Source: Duganella sp. CF402 (GTDB lineage: Bacteria > Pseudomonadota > Gammaproteobacteria > Burkholderiales > Burkholderiaceae_D). Taken from it: a stretch of DNA of 64,000 bases. Within the stretch, counting starts at the first letter, position 1. Each line of letters starts with the position of its first letter. Below the pieces are notes generated by a model. The model was not told the DNA's origin. It was given only the letters and a program-made list of their open reading frames with translations, and ran no database searches. The DNA lies in NCBI RefSeq assembly GCF_900109645.1, contig NZ_FOBG01000001.1, forward strand, positions 2,276,262 through 2,340,261. The letters are read 5' to 3'. This document shows, piece after piece, positions 6,663-15,491 of this stretch. The position numbers and the translations under genes were made by a program.

Positions 6663-8819
6663 TCAGCGGGTATTGAATGCGAGGCGTTTGCCTTCGCGCA
6701 GCATGGCCGCGAACTCGACCGCCGGCACCGGCTGGCTGAACAGATAGCCTTGCAGCTGGTCGCAGCCCAGCTCGCGCAGGAAGGCCATCTGCTCGGCCGT
6801 CTCCACGCCCTCCGCCACGATCTCCTGGCGCAGTTGCTGCGCCATCGTGACGATGGCGCGGGCGATCGCACAATCGTTTTCTTCGTAGGGCAAGCCGATC
6901 ACGAAGGAACGGTCGATCTTCAGGGTGCTGATCGGGAATTTCTTCAGGTAGGCCAGGCTGGAATAGCCGGTGCCGAAGTCGTCCAGCGCCAGCGCCATGC
7001 CCATTGCCACCAGCTGGTTCATGATGGCGATCACCTTGTCGGTGCCGCGCACCAGCAGGCTCTCGGTGATTTCCAGGTTGATCTGGTCCGGCTGCACGCG
7101 GTGCTTTTCCAGCACCGCCGCTATCCGCTTCGGCAGTTCGTTGTCGAACTGGCGCGCCGACAGGTTGACCGCGATCGGCGGCATCAGCAGGTTGGCGTCG
7201 CGCCACTCGCGCACCTGGCGGCAGGCTTCCTCCAGCACCCAGGTGCCGAGGTCGAGGATCAGCCCGGTCTCTTCGGCCACCGGGATGAACACGCCCGGCG
7301 ACACCAGCCCGCGTACCGGATGGCGCCAGCGCAGCAGCGCTTCGGCGCCGACGATGCGGCCGCTGCGCAAGCTGACCTTGGGCTGGTAGTACAGCTGCAG
7401 CTCATTGTTCAGCAAGGCTTGCCGCAGCTCGCTCTCGATGCGCAAATGCTCCTTGGCGCGCTGGTTCATCTCTTCGCTGTAGAACAGGAAGTTCGATTCG
7501 ATGCTTTGCGCGGCCTTGGCCACGGCGACGTCGGCGCAGCGGATCAGGGTCGGCACGTCGAGCCCGTCCTCGCTGTACGAGGTGATGCCGACGTGCGCGC
7601 CCACCTGCAAGCTGTGCGAGGCGATCTCGATCGGCGCGGCCAGCGCCGACAGCAGTTTCTTGGCGACGATGCCGGCGTGCTCGCGCTTTTCCAGGTGCAG
7701 CAGCGCGATGGCGAAGCGATGGCCGTCCAGCCGCGCCAGCACGTCGCCCTCGCGCAGCGCGTTGCGGAAGATGCGGCCGATTTCGCACAGCAGTTCATTG
7801 CCGATCTCGTGGCCCAGCGTGTCGCTGATCGCGCCGAGGCGGGTAATTTCAACCACCAGCAGCGCGCCCTGCTCGCCGGAGCGCTTGCTTTCAGTCAGCG
7901 CCTGCTCCACCAGCTGCGACAACAGGCACAGGTTGGGCAAGCCGGTCAGCGGATCGTAGTTGGCCATGCGCTGCATGCGCGCCTCGGCATCCTTGTGCAC
8001 GCTGATGTCGGAGAACAGCGAGAATGTGTGGCTGATCTTGCCGTTATGGTCGCGCACCGCGCTGATGGTCACCGATTGCGGGAACATCTCGCCGTTCTTG
8101 CGCTTGCCGACGATCTCGCCGCGCCACGGCCCGCCGCCCTGCATGGCCTCGCGCACCTTGGCGCGGAAGTCGGCGTCGTGCACGCCGGAGCGCAGCAGAT
8201 CGGGCGTCTTGCCGATCGACTCGGCCGGCGTATAGCCGGTGATGCGCGTGAACGAGGAATTGATGGAGACGATGCGTTCGTGCGCATCGGTAATCAGCAC
8301 GCCCTGCTCGCTGTCCTCGATGATGCGCGCGTGCAGGTTGACCTTGTCCAGGTCCGACAAGACCTGGTTGGCCTCCGACAGCCGCACCAGCATGCCGGCC
8401 GGCTCGCCGTCCTCGTGGCGCAGTTCGATATCGAGGTGGACCCAGATGATCTCGCCGTTCTTCTTGCGGCGCCGCACCTCGGTGCGCGCGGCCGCTTCGC
8501 CGGGATTGTGGTCGAAGAACAGCTCGGCGATATTGCCGTCATCATCGTCCTCGGCGTACAGGAACAGCACGTGCTGGCCGATCACCTCCTCGGTGGCGTA
8601 GCCGAACATCAGCTGGGCGCCGGCGCTCCACGCGGTCACATAGCCAGTCAGGTCAAGTTCCAGCGTGGCGTCCAGCGACGGCGGAATGGCCGGGCGCAGC
8701 CCCAGCTGGGCTTCCTTGAGAATGGTATCGAGTTCGGACAGCGTCTGCGCCAGCGCGTCGCCTTGTTCGCTCCGGGCTCGGCGGCTCAGGACAAGACAAC
8801 GCTCGATGGCATTACGCAT
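6663..8819 (-). CDS. PAS-PAS-GGDEF-EAL cyclic-di-GMP phosphodiesterase
   Basis: A 718-residue cytoplasmic signalling protein. Two PAS domains (about 50-155 and 165-285; the second starts ARIIEDSEQGVLITDAHERI) precede a GGDEF domain opening YDPLTGLPNLCLLSQLV. The cyclase signature is degenerate, reading LDGHRF in place of GGDEF, so diguanylate cyclase activity is unlikely. The EAL domain is complete, with AEALLRW, NLSARQF, LEITES, LDDFGTGYSSLAYLKKFPIS and VAEGVET, and should hydrolyse c-di-GMP, lowering it to favour motility over biofilm. The start codon lies inside the 3' end of the HDOD gene (8-bp overlap, with GGGAAG before the ATG), so the two are one operon. Confidence 0.92.
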   Translation of the reverse strand: MRNAIERCLVLSRRARSEQGDALAQTLSELDTILKEAQLGLRPAIPPSLDATLELDLTGYVTAWSAGAQLMFGYATEEVIGQHVLFLYAEDDDDGNIAELFFDHNPGEAAARTEVRRRKKNGEIIWVHLDIELRHEDGEPAGMLVRLSEANQVLSDLDKVNLHARIIEDSEQGVLITDAHERIVSINSSFTRITGYTPAESIGKTPDLLRSGVHDADFRAKVREAMQGGGPWRGEIVGKRKNGEMFPQSVTISAVRDHNGKISHTFSLFSDISVHKDAEARMQRMANYDPLTGLPNLCLLSQLVEQALTESKRSGEQGALLVVEITRLGAISDTLGHEIGNELLCEIGRIFRNALREGDVLARLDGHRFAIALLHLEKREHAGIVAKKLLSALAAPIEIASHSLQVGAHVGITSYSEDGLDVPTLIRCADVAVAKAAQSIESNFLFYSEEMNQRAKEHLRIESELRQALLNNELQLYYQPKVSLRSGRIVGAEALLRWRHPVRGLVSPGVFIPVAEETGLILDLGTWVLEEACRQVREWRDANLLMPPIAVNLSARQFDNELPKRIAAVLEKHRVQPDQINLEITESLLVRGTDKVIAIMNQLVAMGMALALDDFGTGYSSLAYLKKFPISTLKIDRSFVIGLPYEENDCAIARAIVTMAQQLRQEIVAEGVETAEQMAFLRELGCDQLQGYLFSQPVPAVEFAAMLREGKRLAFNTR

Positions 8820-9807
8820 GGGGGCTTCCCGCTTTGCCGGCCGCCACGCTTTGCATCCAGACCGTCGCGTCGACGGTGATGCGGTTAAAGGCGGCGACCT
8901 CGATTTGCAGCGCCGCCAGGCAGCCGGTCAGCGCATCGAAATCCTCGCGCTCGGCCGATTCGACGACACACAGCAGCTGGCCCAGTTCGCCGTCATGCGA
9001 CAGCAAGGCTTGCTGCACCGATTCGCTGATGGTCAGCGGCTTCAACACCTCTTCCAGCGGCATGCCGAACAACACGCCCAGCAGCGAGAACATGCCGACC
9101 ATGAAGGCTTGCTCCTGGTGGTGCTTGTCCTCGCCCAGCGCCTTGGACAGCAGCTCCATCGAACGCGCCCGCACCGCCACGCGCGACAGCAGCATGGCTG
9201 AACGCGGATCGCCTTCGCGCGACGAGAACAGCATCAGGTTCAGCCAGCGCCGCAGCTGCGAGCGGCCGAGGATCAGGATGGCTTGCGAAAAACTGGTGAC
9301 GCGGCGGCCGGTGCCCATGCCCAGCGAATTCACCAGCTTCAGCAAGTGATACGACAGCGTCGGATCCTGCCGCAGCAGCGCTTCGATTTCGTGGGTGTCG
9401 GCGTCGGCGGTGACCAGCTGCACCAGTTGCAGCGCCAGCGCGCGCGAGGCCGCTTGCGCCCCCACCGCCTTGGCCGGCGGCGCCAGGAACCAGTCGCCTT
9501 CTATCCATTGCACCGCCGGGTCGAGATCCTTGGGCAGCGCGGCGTCGGCGCGCGCCATCTTCTCGGGCAGCAGCGGCTTCCAGCCGGCCTGGCCCAGCGC
9601 CTGGTTCAGCTCCTGTGAGGCGCCGGCGCGGTAGTAGCAGGTCATGCTGCCGTTGGCCAGTTCTTCCAGCAGGGGCAGCGGGACGTTAGTCACAGCAGCC
9701 ACGCCGGCCGGCAAGCGCGCTGCGTCGAACAGCAATGCCGCCGGAATGCCGTTACGGTCGGCAAGCGGATGCAAGAACACAGGCGGCGCGGTGGTCGATA
9801 CGGTCAT
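8812..9807 (-). CDS. HDOD-domain signalling protein
   Basis: A 331-residue protein. The C-terminal two-thirds match the HDOD domain: LVQLVTADADTHEIEALLRQDPTLSYHLLKLVNSLGMG, QAILILGRSQLRRWLNLMLF, and a histidine-containing helix with EQAFMVGMFSLLGVLFGMPLEEVLK. The N-terminal 120 residues look like the degenerate EAL-like half of YuxH-type proteins, with no catalytic motif visible. HDOD proteins act as signal-transduction adaptors without phosphodiesterase metal ligands. It overlaps the start of the EAL phosphodiesterase gene by eight bases, so both are made from one message and may act in one pathway. A TTGACT lies upstream at 9870-9875, but I see no convincing -10 hexamer at standard spacing. 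Confidence 0.85.
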   Translation of the reverse strand: MTVSTTAPPVFLHPLADRNGIPAALLFDAARLPAGVAAVTNVPLPLLEELANGSMTCYYRAGASQELNQALGQAGWKPLLPEKMARADAALPKDLDPAVQWIEGDWFLAPPAKAVGAQAASRALALQLVQLVTADADTHEIEALLRQDPTLSYHLLKLVNSLGMGTGRRVTSFSQAILILGRSQLRRWLNLMLFSSREGDPRSAMLLSRVAVRARSMELLSKALGEDKHHQEQAFMVGMFSLLGVLFGMPLEEVLKPLTISESVQQALLSHDGELGQLLCVVESAEREDFDALTGCLAALQIEVAAFNRITVDATVWMQSVAAGKAGSPHA

Positions 9808-9877
9808 GGAATAATTCCAGCGAGAGACAGACGATTATCCTGCTATGGTACTCCGAAACTATTGGCGTTAGTCAATA

Positions 9878-10795
9878 TTATGATGGAAGGTGGCTGATCA
9901 AACGCTCGAACAGACCCGGTTGTCGCATGCGGTTCAACCACCAGTTGAGCGCCGCGCCGTTTTCGCCGCTGCGCCAGGCCAGGTAGAAAGTCTCGGCCGG
10001 CTTGGGCTCTTCCACCTGCTTCTCCACCAGCAGACCGGCCGCAATGGCGGCGCGTGCGCACGGCTCGGGCAGGAAACCGAAGCCCATGCCGGCCAGCTGG
10101 TACTGGTATTTGGTCTTCATGTCGGGCACGGTCAGCGTGTCTTGGCCAAGCAACAAACCCACCGTGCGCGGCGCCATCTGGCGTGCCGAATCCGCCACGC
10201 TGATGGCGCGATGGTGTTGCAAATGCGTGCGTCCCAGTTTGTCCTGAACATCCGCCAGTGGATGCGACGGCGCCACCGCAAACACGAAGTTGATCTTGCC
10301 GATCGGCTCGGACACATAGCCGCCGCCGGCCGGGCCATCGCCGGCCGCGCCCACCAGCAGGTCGGCGCGGCGGTCAAGCAAGGCCTCCCAGGTACCGGAC
10401 AGCGCTTCCTGCACGATGCGCAGGCGGGTCTGCCTGGCCACCTCATAGAAGGCCGGCACATCGTCATGGAACAGGCAGGCCGAGAACATCGAATCCATCG
10501 CCACCGCCAGCTCGGTCTCCCAGCCGGAAGCCACGCGGCGCACCCGGTGTTCCAGGTCTTGCGCCGCCTTCAACAGATAGCGGCCCTCTTTCAGCAATTC
10601 GGCGCCGGCCTTGGTCAGCTCGACACGCGGGCCGTTGCGTTCGAAAACTTGCACGCCAAGGTCGTCCTCCAGCTTGCTGACGGTGTAGGAAATGGTCGAG
10701 GGCACGCGGTGCAATTCCTTGCCGGCGGCGGAGAATGAGCCGCGCCGGTCGATGGCGTCCACGATTTGCAGGGCTTCCAGGCTGAGTCTGAGCAT
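9878..10795 (-). CDS. LysR-family regulator, YhaJ-like
   Basis: A 305-residue LysR-type regulator. The N-terminal winged helix-turn-helix reads LEALQIVDAIDRRGSFSAAGKELHRVPSTISYTVSKLEDDLGVQVFER. The effector-binding domain follows, with SEPIGKINFVFAVAPSHPLA and GLGF-type segments. It is divergent from the pirin gene at 10906, the same arrangement as yhaJ/yhaK in E. coli, where YhaJ responds to aromatic compounds. It therefore probably controls that pirin gene and itself from the 110-bp spacer. The ligand is unknown. The gene is unlinked to the HDOD gene downstream, with a 70-bp gap. Confidence 0.88.
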   Translation of the reverse strand: MLRLSLEALQIVDAIDRRGSFSAAGKELHRVPSTISYTVSKLEDDLGVQVFERNGPRVELTKAGAELLKEGRYLLKAAQDLEHRVRRVASGWETELAVAMDSMFSACLFHDDVPAFYEVARQTRLRIVQEALSGTWEALLDRRADLLVGAAGDGPAGGGYVSEPIGKINFVFAVAPSHPLADVQDKLGRTHLQHHRAISVADSARQMAPRTVGLLLGQDTLTVPDMKTKYQYQLAGMGFGFLPEPCARAAIAAGLLVEKQVEEPKPAETFYLAWRSGENGAALNWWLNRMRQPGLFERLISHLPS

Positions 10796-10831
10796 TCGAA
10801 TTTTTCGATAGTAGAGGGGTAATTTTTCCGT

Positions 10832-10860
10832 TTTTTTATTTCGAAACGGGGGTCTACAAT
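10832..10860 (+). promoter_or_regulatory. Probable pirin-gene promoter in LysR/pirin spacer
   Basis: A good -10 hexamer TACAAT lies at 10855-10860. At 17 bp the -35 position is only a T-run (10832-10837), typical of activator-dependent promoters. An interrupted palindrome ATTTCGAAACG just upstream, and TTCGATAG further left near the LysR start, contain T-N11-A type spacing that a LysR protein could bind. The hexamers are seen; LysR control is inferred from the divergent layout. Confidence 0.45.
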
Positions 10861-10905
10861 GTGTTCATCGCTTTCAAAATTATCGCACATTAAAGGAGCC
10901 CCACC

Positions 10906-11607
10906 ATGTTACAAGTACGTCATTCCGATTCCCGCGGCAAAGCCAACCACGGCTGGCTGGATTCCAAACATAGCTTCTCGTTCGGCCACTACCATGACCC
11001 TGAGCACGTCGGCTTCGGCCCGCTGCTGGTCATCAACGAAGATAAGGTCATGGGCGGCCAGGGCTTCGGCACCCACGGTCACCGCGACATGGAAATCATT
11101 TCCTACGTGCTCAGCGGCGCGCTGGAACACAAGGACAGCATGGGCACCGGCTCGGTGCTGCACTACGGCGACGTCCAGCGCATGAGCGCCGGCACTGGTG
11201 TGCGCCACAGCGAGTTCAACGGCGACCGCACGGAGCAAGTGCACTTCCTGCAAATCTGGATCCAGCCTGACCAGGTCGGCATCCCGCCTAGCTACGAAGA
11301 GAAACACTTCACGCCGGAGAGCAAAAAAGGCAAGCTGGCGCTGATCGCGTCGAATGATGGCCGCAACGGCTCGGTGCTGATCCATCAAAACGCCGAGATC
11401 TACGCCTCCATCATGGACGAAGGCGACCGCCTGACCCATACGCTGAAAGAGGGCCGCATCTCCTACGTGCACCTGATTCGCGGCGCGGTGACGGTCAACG
11501 GCGTGCACCTGAAGCACGGCGATGCGCTGAAAATCACCGACGAAGCACTGGTGACGCTGGAACAAGCCGAAGACGCGGAACTGCTGGTATTTGACTTGCC
11601 GAAATAA
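10906..11607 (+). CDS. Pirin family protein, YhaK-like
   Basis: A 233-residue bicupin. The N-terminal cupin carries the pirin metal-site pattern FGPLLVINEDKV, GFGTHGHRDMEIISYVLSG and ALEHKDSMGTGSVLHYGDVQRMSAGTGVRHSEFN, which supplies the three His and one Glu ligands. The C-terminal cupin is shorter and metal-free. Pirins are iron-binding proteins, some with quercetinase-like dioxygenase activity; E. coli YhaK is a redox-sensitive example. A strong AAAGGAG lies 7 nt before the ATG. The adjacent divergent LysR gene probably regulates it. An intrinsic terminator follows the stop. Confidence 0.92.
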   Translation: MLQVRHSDSRGKANHGWLDSKHSFSFGHYHDPEHVGFGPLLVINEDKVMGGQGFGTHGHRDMEIISYVLSGALEHKDSMGTGSVLHYGDVQRMSAGTGVRHSEFNGDRTEQVHFLQIWIQPDQVGIPPSYEEKHFTPESKKGKLALIASNDGRNGSVLIHQNAEIYASIMDEGDRLTHTLKEGRISYVHLIRGAVTVNGVHLKHGDALKITDEALVTLEQAEDAELLVFDLPK

Positions 11608-11634
11608 GTTTCTTCCGTTTTTGGTATCATGAGG

Positions 11635-11675
11635 GGCGCGCCGGGTCTGTTGGAACAGCCCGGCGCGCCTTTTTT
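11635..11675 (+). terminator. Rho-independent terminator after the pirin gene
   Basis: GGCGCGCCGGG at 11635-11645 pairs perfectly with CCCGGCGCGCC at 11659-11669. CTG/CAG extends the stem inwards, and six T residues follow directly (11670-11675). This is a very stable hairpin with a T-tract, ending the pirin transcript and insulating ribA, whose start lies 32 bp further on. Confidence 0.92.
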
Positions 11676-11706
11676 ACATTATGACGAACCGAATAAAGAG
11701 CAAAAC

Positions 11707-12345
11707 ATGTCGCAGTCCCAAGACGAAGTGAATTACGTCACCTCCTGCGCCCTGCCAACCCCGTGGGCCCAGTTCACCCTGCACGCCTTCGTGGAACCGG
11801 CCACGGGCAAGGAACACCTGGCGATGGTGCTGGGTGATATCGGCAACGGCGCGCCGGTGCTGGCGCGCGTGCACTCGGAATGCCTGACCGGCGACGTGCT
11901 GTTCTCGCAGCGTTGCGACTGCGGCGCCCAGCTCGAAGGCGCGCTGAAGAAGATCGCCGACGAAGGCCGTGGCGTGCTGCTGTACCTGCGCCAGGAAGGC
12001 CGCGGCATCGGCCTGGTCAACAAGATCCGCGCCTACCGCCTGCAGGAAGCCGGTGCCGACACGGTGCAAGCCAACGAACAGCTGGGCTTCAAGCCCGACC
12101 AGCGCACCTACGGCCTGGTGAAACCGATGCTGGCGCAATTCGGCGTGAAAAGCTTACGCCTGATGACCAATAATCCGCGTAAGATCGATGCCATGACCAA
12201 ACTGGGCGTTGAGGTAGCCGAGCGGGTACCCCTGCTGGTGAACCGCAATGCTTTTAACCAGTATTACCTGGATACCAAAGCCGCCAAGCTGGGCCACATG
12301 ATGACGCCGCTGACCCCGGCGCCGGTGGAGGATGGCGCGCTGTAA
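11707..12345 (+). CDS. ribA: GTP cyclohydrolase II
   Basis: A 212-residue enzyme that opens the imidazole ring of GTP to give 2,5-diamino-6-ribosylamino-4-pyrimidinone phosphate, the first step of riboflavin synthesis, with release of formate and pyrophosphate. The zinc ligands are Cys59, Cys70 and Cys72 in [47 protein letters not shown] is the classic active-site stretch. The length matches stand-alone E. coli RibA, not the bifunctional RibBA. The ATG at 11707 is chosen over an earlier in-frame codon because the latter would lie in the terminator. I see no FMN riboswitch upstream. A gap of only 15 bp to the following protease gene suggests possible read-through. Confidence 0.95.
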   Translation: MSQSQDEVNYVTSCALPTPWAQFTLHAFVEPATGKEHLAMVLGDIGNGAPVLARVHSECLTGDVLFSQRCDCGAQLEGALKKIADEGRGVLLYLRQEGRGIGLVNKIRAYRLQEAGADTVQANEQLGFKPDQRTYGLVKPMLAQFGVKSLRLMTNNPRKIDAMTKLGVEVAERVPLLVNRNAFNQYYLDTKAAKLGHMMTPLTPAPVEDGAL

Positions 12346-12360
12346 CGTTTTAAGGACTGC

Positions 12361-13842
12361 ATGAAAGTCATCAAGCTTGCCGCACTACTTGCATTGACCT
12401 GGGGCTGCGCCGGCATCGCGCCGGCCGCGCCCGAAACAAGCGCCGCAGCGCAGCCCGCCCAGCCGGCGGCACGCGGCGGCGCCCCCGCAGCCGGCCACGG
12501 CGCCAAGACGCCTGCCGCGCCAGCCGCGCCCGTCACCACCGCAACCACGCCGGCCGGCGCGCCCGCCGCAACCGCCGACGCCAACCCCGACTCGGCCCCG
12601 CTGCCGCCGCCCTCGAGCGCGGCCCAGCATCTGTATGCCTCCGCCAAGAACGACATCCTGCAAGTGCGCTCGCTGCTGAAAAGCGGCCGCACCCAATCCT
12701 CGGTCGGCTCCGGCTTCCTGATCGGCACCAGCAACCTGGTGCTCACCAACTACCACGTGGTCTCGCAGTTCGCGCTGGATCCCGACACCTACGTCGGCGA
12801 ATGGGTCGACACCGGCGGCCAGCGCGGCAACGTCGAACTGCTGGCGGTTGACGTGCTGCATGACCTGGCCGTACTGCGCGTCAACCGCAGCGGCACCGGC
12901 TTCTTCAAGATGCCCGAACAGCTGGCGCGCCTGACGCAGGGCCAGTACCTGTACTCGATGGGCAATCCGCTCGACCTCGGCTTTGCGATTTCCGAAGGCG
13001 CCTACAACGGCGTGATCGCGCGCAGCTTCTACGACCAGCTGATGTTTACCGGCCCGATCAACTCCGGCATGAGCGGCGGACCAAGCGTGACGGTCGATGG
13101 CTCGGTAGCCGGCGTCAACGTCTCCAAGCGCCTCGACGGCGAGCTGGTCAGCTTTCTGGTGCCGGCCCGCTACGCCCAGGACTTGCTGAAGAAAGTCGAA
13201 GCCCAGCAGAAAGCCCCGACCGACTTCACCGCCGTGGTGGCGGGCCAGCTGTTGACCCACCAGACCGCGATGGTCAACCAGCTGCTATCGAGTCCGCTGA
13301 GCCTGAAGCCGATGGGGCCATATCAAGTGCCGGTGCGCGAGTCCGAGCAGATGCGCTGCTGGGGCCGTTCCAACGTCAAGGCCGACAAACCGTTCACGGT
13401 GGACGACGCCAGCTGCGCGATGGAATCGGCGATCTTCGTCAGCGGCTCGCTGCAAACCGGGCAGATCAGCATCCGCCATCAGTTCCTGCGCAGCACCAAC
13501 CTCGACAAGCTGCGCTTTGCCCAGCTGGCCAGCGCCTCCTTCAAGAACGAGCATTTCGGCAGCAACAAGGACGCACGCCTGACCGGCCCCAACTGCACCG
13601 AAGATTTTGTGAAGAACAAAGACTTGCCGCTGCGCGCCGTGCTGTGCGTGCGCGCCTACCGCAAGTTCGCCGGCCTGTACGACTTCGCGCTGCTGACCGC
13701 CAGCACCGACCAAGGCTTGATGAGCTTGCAGAGCCGCATCGATGCGCGCGGCGTGTCGTATGAAAACGGCCTGCGCCTGACGCGCGTGTTCCTCGAATCG
13801 CTGTCGCTGAACCAGAAGCCGAAGAAAGGAGGCGCGAAATGA
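12361..13842 (+). CDS. Secreted trypsin-like serine protease
   Basis: A 493-residue exported protease. A signal peptide (MKVIKLAALLALTWGCAGIAPAAP) is followed by a 60-residue Ala/Pro/Thr-rich linker. The chymotrypsin/HtrA-type domain spans about 95-285, with the catalytic triad His132 (TNYHVV), Asp168 (HDLAVLRV) and Ser238 (GMSGGP). No PDZ domain follows; the C-terminal 200 residues have several cysteines (MRCWG, ASCAM, PNCTED, VLCVRA) and no family I recognise. It acts in the periplasm or outside the cell. Its stop overlaps the start of the FHA-domain gene as ATGA, so a signalling pair with that membrane protein is likely. Confidence 0.82.
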   Translation: MKVIKLAALLALTWGCAGIAPAAPETSAAAQPAQPAARGGAPAAGHGAKTPAAPAAPVTTATTPAGAPAATADANPDSAPLPPPSSAAQHLYASAKNDILQVRSLLKSGRTQSSVGSGFLIGTSNLVLTNYHVVSQFALDPDTYVGEWVDTGGQRGNVELLAVDVLHDLAVLRVNRSGTGFFKMPEQLARLTQGQYLYSMGNPLDLGFAISEGAYNGVIARSFYDQLMFTGPINSGMSGGPSVTVDGSVAGVNVSKRLDGELVSFLVPARYAQDLLKKVEAQQKAPTDFTAVVAGQLLTHQTAMVNQLLSSPLSLKPMGPYQVPVRESEQMRCWGRSNVKADKPFTVDDASCAMESAIFVSGSLQTGQISIRHQFLRSTNLDKLRFAQLASASFKNEHFGSNKDARLTGPNCTEDFVKNKDLPLRAVLCVRAYRKFAGLYDFALLTASTDQGLMSLQSRIDARGVSYENGLRLTRVFLESLSLNQKPKKGGAK

Positions 13843-14837
13843 AAGCCCCCTACTTCGTCGAAATCCTGGCCCGCAACGGCGACGTGCTGCACCGGCACAA
13901 AGTAGCGCAGCTGCCGATCCGCATCGGTCGCAGCTACGACAACGAAATCATCCTCGACGACGCCCACAGCGCGGCCAGCCACGCCGTGGTGGAAATGGAC
14001 GAGCACAACCAGATCGTGCTGCGCGACCTCGGCAGCAAGAACGGCACCGTCTTCAAAGGCCGGCGCCACGCCAGCGTCACGCTCGATGGCGACACCGTGG
14101 TGCGGCTCGGCCACACCCGGCTGCGCGTGCGACCGTACGACTTCCCGGTCGCGCCGGAAATCGCCGACACCACCATGCACGGCTGGGAAGGCGCAACGCC
14201 CGCCACCATTGGGCTGGTGCTGATCGCCGTGTTCAGCTGCCTGGAAACCTGGCTGTCCGATGTGGAGCCGTTCGCGCTGATCCGCTATCTGCTGGTGCTG
14301 GCGTCCAGCCTGGCGGCGGGCTTGCTGTGGAGCGGCGTGTGGGCGCTGGCCAACCGCCTGTTCGGCAGCCATGCGCGACTGGGACGGCACCTGTTCATTC
14401 TGGGCAGCGCGCTGGCGACGGTGGGCTTGTGGCGTGCGGCCAGCTCGGTGCTGGCCTATGCCTGGTCGATCGAATCGCTGACGCGCTACGGCAATCTGGT
14501 CACACTGGCGATCGCCTGCGGCATGGTGTTCTTCCACCTGCTCACCATCAAGCCGCACCATCCGCGCCGCTTCCTGATCACGGCGACTGTGATGCTGCTG
14601 GCGGGATCGGGATTGATGGTGATGGCCAACCTGCAAAGCACCGGCCGCGCGGCGGATGAGCTCTACATGTCGGTATTGTTGCCGCCGGAAGTGCGGCACA
14701 GTGAGGAGCGCAGCGTCGACCAGTTCATGACCAACGCCGGCAAACTAAAGACGGCGCTGGACGCCGCCCGTACTGAATCGGTGAAAAACGGCGTCCCCGA
14801 AACCGATGATGATGACGAGGACGGCACCACCGATTAA
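13839..14837 (+). CDS. FHA-domain integral membrane protein
   Basis: A 332-residue protein with a cytoplasmic forkhead-associated domain at the N-terminus: RIGRSYDNEIILDDAHSAASHAVVE and VLRDLGSKNGTVF at residues 28-72 contain the conserved G-R, S-x-x-H and N-G positions that bind phosphothreonine. Roughly four membrane helices follow between 118 and 262, then a soluble tail ending in an acidic run (ETDDDDEDGTTD). The gene overlaps the serine protease stop by four bases. FHA proteins read Ser/Thr phosphorylation, but no kinase or phosphatase of that kind is encoded nearby. The partnership with the protease is inferred from the overlap. Confidence 0.82.
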   Translation: MKAPYFVEILARNGDVLHRHKVAQLPIRIGRSYDNEIILDDAHSAASHAVVEMDEHNQIVLRDLGSKNGTVFKGRRHASVTLDGDTVVRLGHTRLRVRPYDFPVAPEIADTTMHGWEGATPATIGLVLIAVFSCLETWLSDVEPFALIRYLLVLASSLAAGLLWSGVWALANRLFGSHARLGRHLFILGSALATVGLWRAASSVLAYAWSIESLTRYGNLVTLAIACGMVFFHLLTIKPHHPRRFLITATVMLLAGSGLMVMANLQSTGRAADELYMSVLLPPEVRHSEERSVDQFMTNAGKLKTALDAARTESVKNGVPETDDDDEDGTTD

Positions 14838-14874
14838 GCCGGATTAAGCCTGCCTCTTGCGGCTGGCCGCCGGG

Positions 14875-15471
14875 TCAGGCGGGCCAGCCGCGTAGCACCT
14901 GATCGACCACTTCCTGTAATTGCTGGCGCGTGGCGCCGGCGGCGGCCTGCACCGCCATGCCGTTCGAGACCGTCATCACATAGCGCGCCATCTGGCTGGC
15001 GCAGAAATCGGGCGGCAGATCGCCCTCCACCTTGGCACGCTCGAAACGTTCACGCAGGCGCACCTCGGCGGCGGCGCGGCGTTCGATCAGCGACTGGCGG
15101 ATCGGCAGCGCATCGTCGCTGCAAGCCAGCGCACCGTTGATCACCAGGCAGCCGTGCGGCGCTTCTTCCTCGGTTTGGGCGTTGGCGTTACCGCGCAGGA
15201 AATGCTCGACCACGGCGCGAGCGGTCTTCAATTCCAGCGCGGCATCGAACAGCGGATCGTGGGTGGCGCCATAGCGCTCCAGCGCCAGACGGAACAAGTT
15301 TTCCTTGTTGCCGAAGACTGCATACAGGCTGGGACGGTTCATGCCCATCGCCTCGGTCAGCTCCGGCAGCGAACTGCCCTCGTAGCCCTTCTCCCAGAAC
15401 ACTTTCATGGCCTTTTCCAGCGCGCTGTCTGCATCAAAGGTGCGCGGACGGCCGATTTTTCGCTCTTTCAT
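14875..15471 (-). CDS. TetR-family repressor of the adjacent MFS pump
   Basis: A 198-residue regulator. The DNA-binding domain reads GRPRTFDADSALEKAMKVFWEKGYEGSSLPELTEAMGMNRPSLYAVFGNKENLF, the normal TetR helix-turn-helix. The C-terminal half (FCASQMARYVMTVSNGMAVQAAAGATRQQLQEVVDQVL) resembles the AcrR-type ligand domain of the subgroup often written TetR_C_33/AcuR-like. It is divergent from the MFS gene at 15572, and the spacer has a near-consensus promoter with an inverted repeat, so repression of the pump relieved by a substrate is the simple model. The inducer is unknown. Confidence 0.9.
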   Translation of the reverse strand: MKERKIGRPRTFDADSALEKAMKVFWEKGYEGSSLPELTEAMGMNRPSLYAVFGNKENLFRLALERYGATHDPLFDAALELKTARAVVEHFLRGNANAQTEEEAPHGCLVINGALACSDDALPIRQSLIERRAAAEVRLRERFERAKVEGDLPPDFCASQMARYVMTVSNGMAVQAAAGATRQQLQEVVDQVLRGWPA

Positions 15472-15491
15472 ACCATTCGGTTAAAAATTCA

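Noticed and set aside
11608..11706. Possible riboswitch ahead of ribA
   Set aside because: Only the pirin terminator is visible and 31 bp remain before the start codon; no FMN-aptamer conserved segments are seen.
14838..14874. GCCTGCC ... GTCAGGC-like symmetry between the FHA and tetR genes
   Set aside because: Short, imperfect and without a T-run; too weak to call a terminator.
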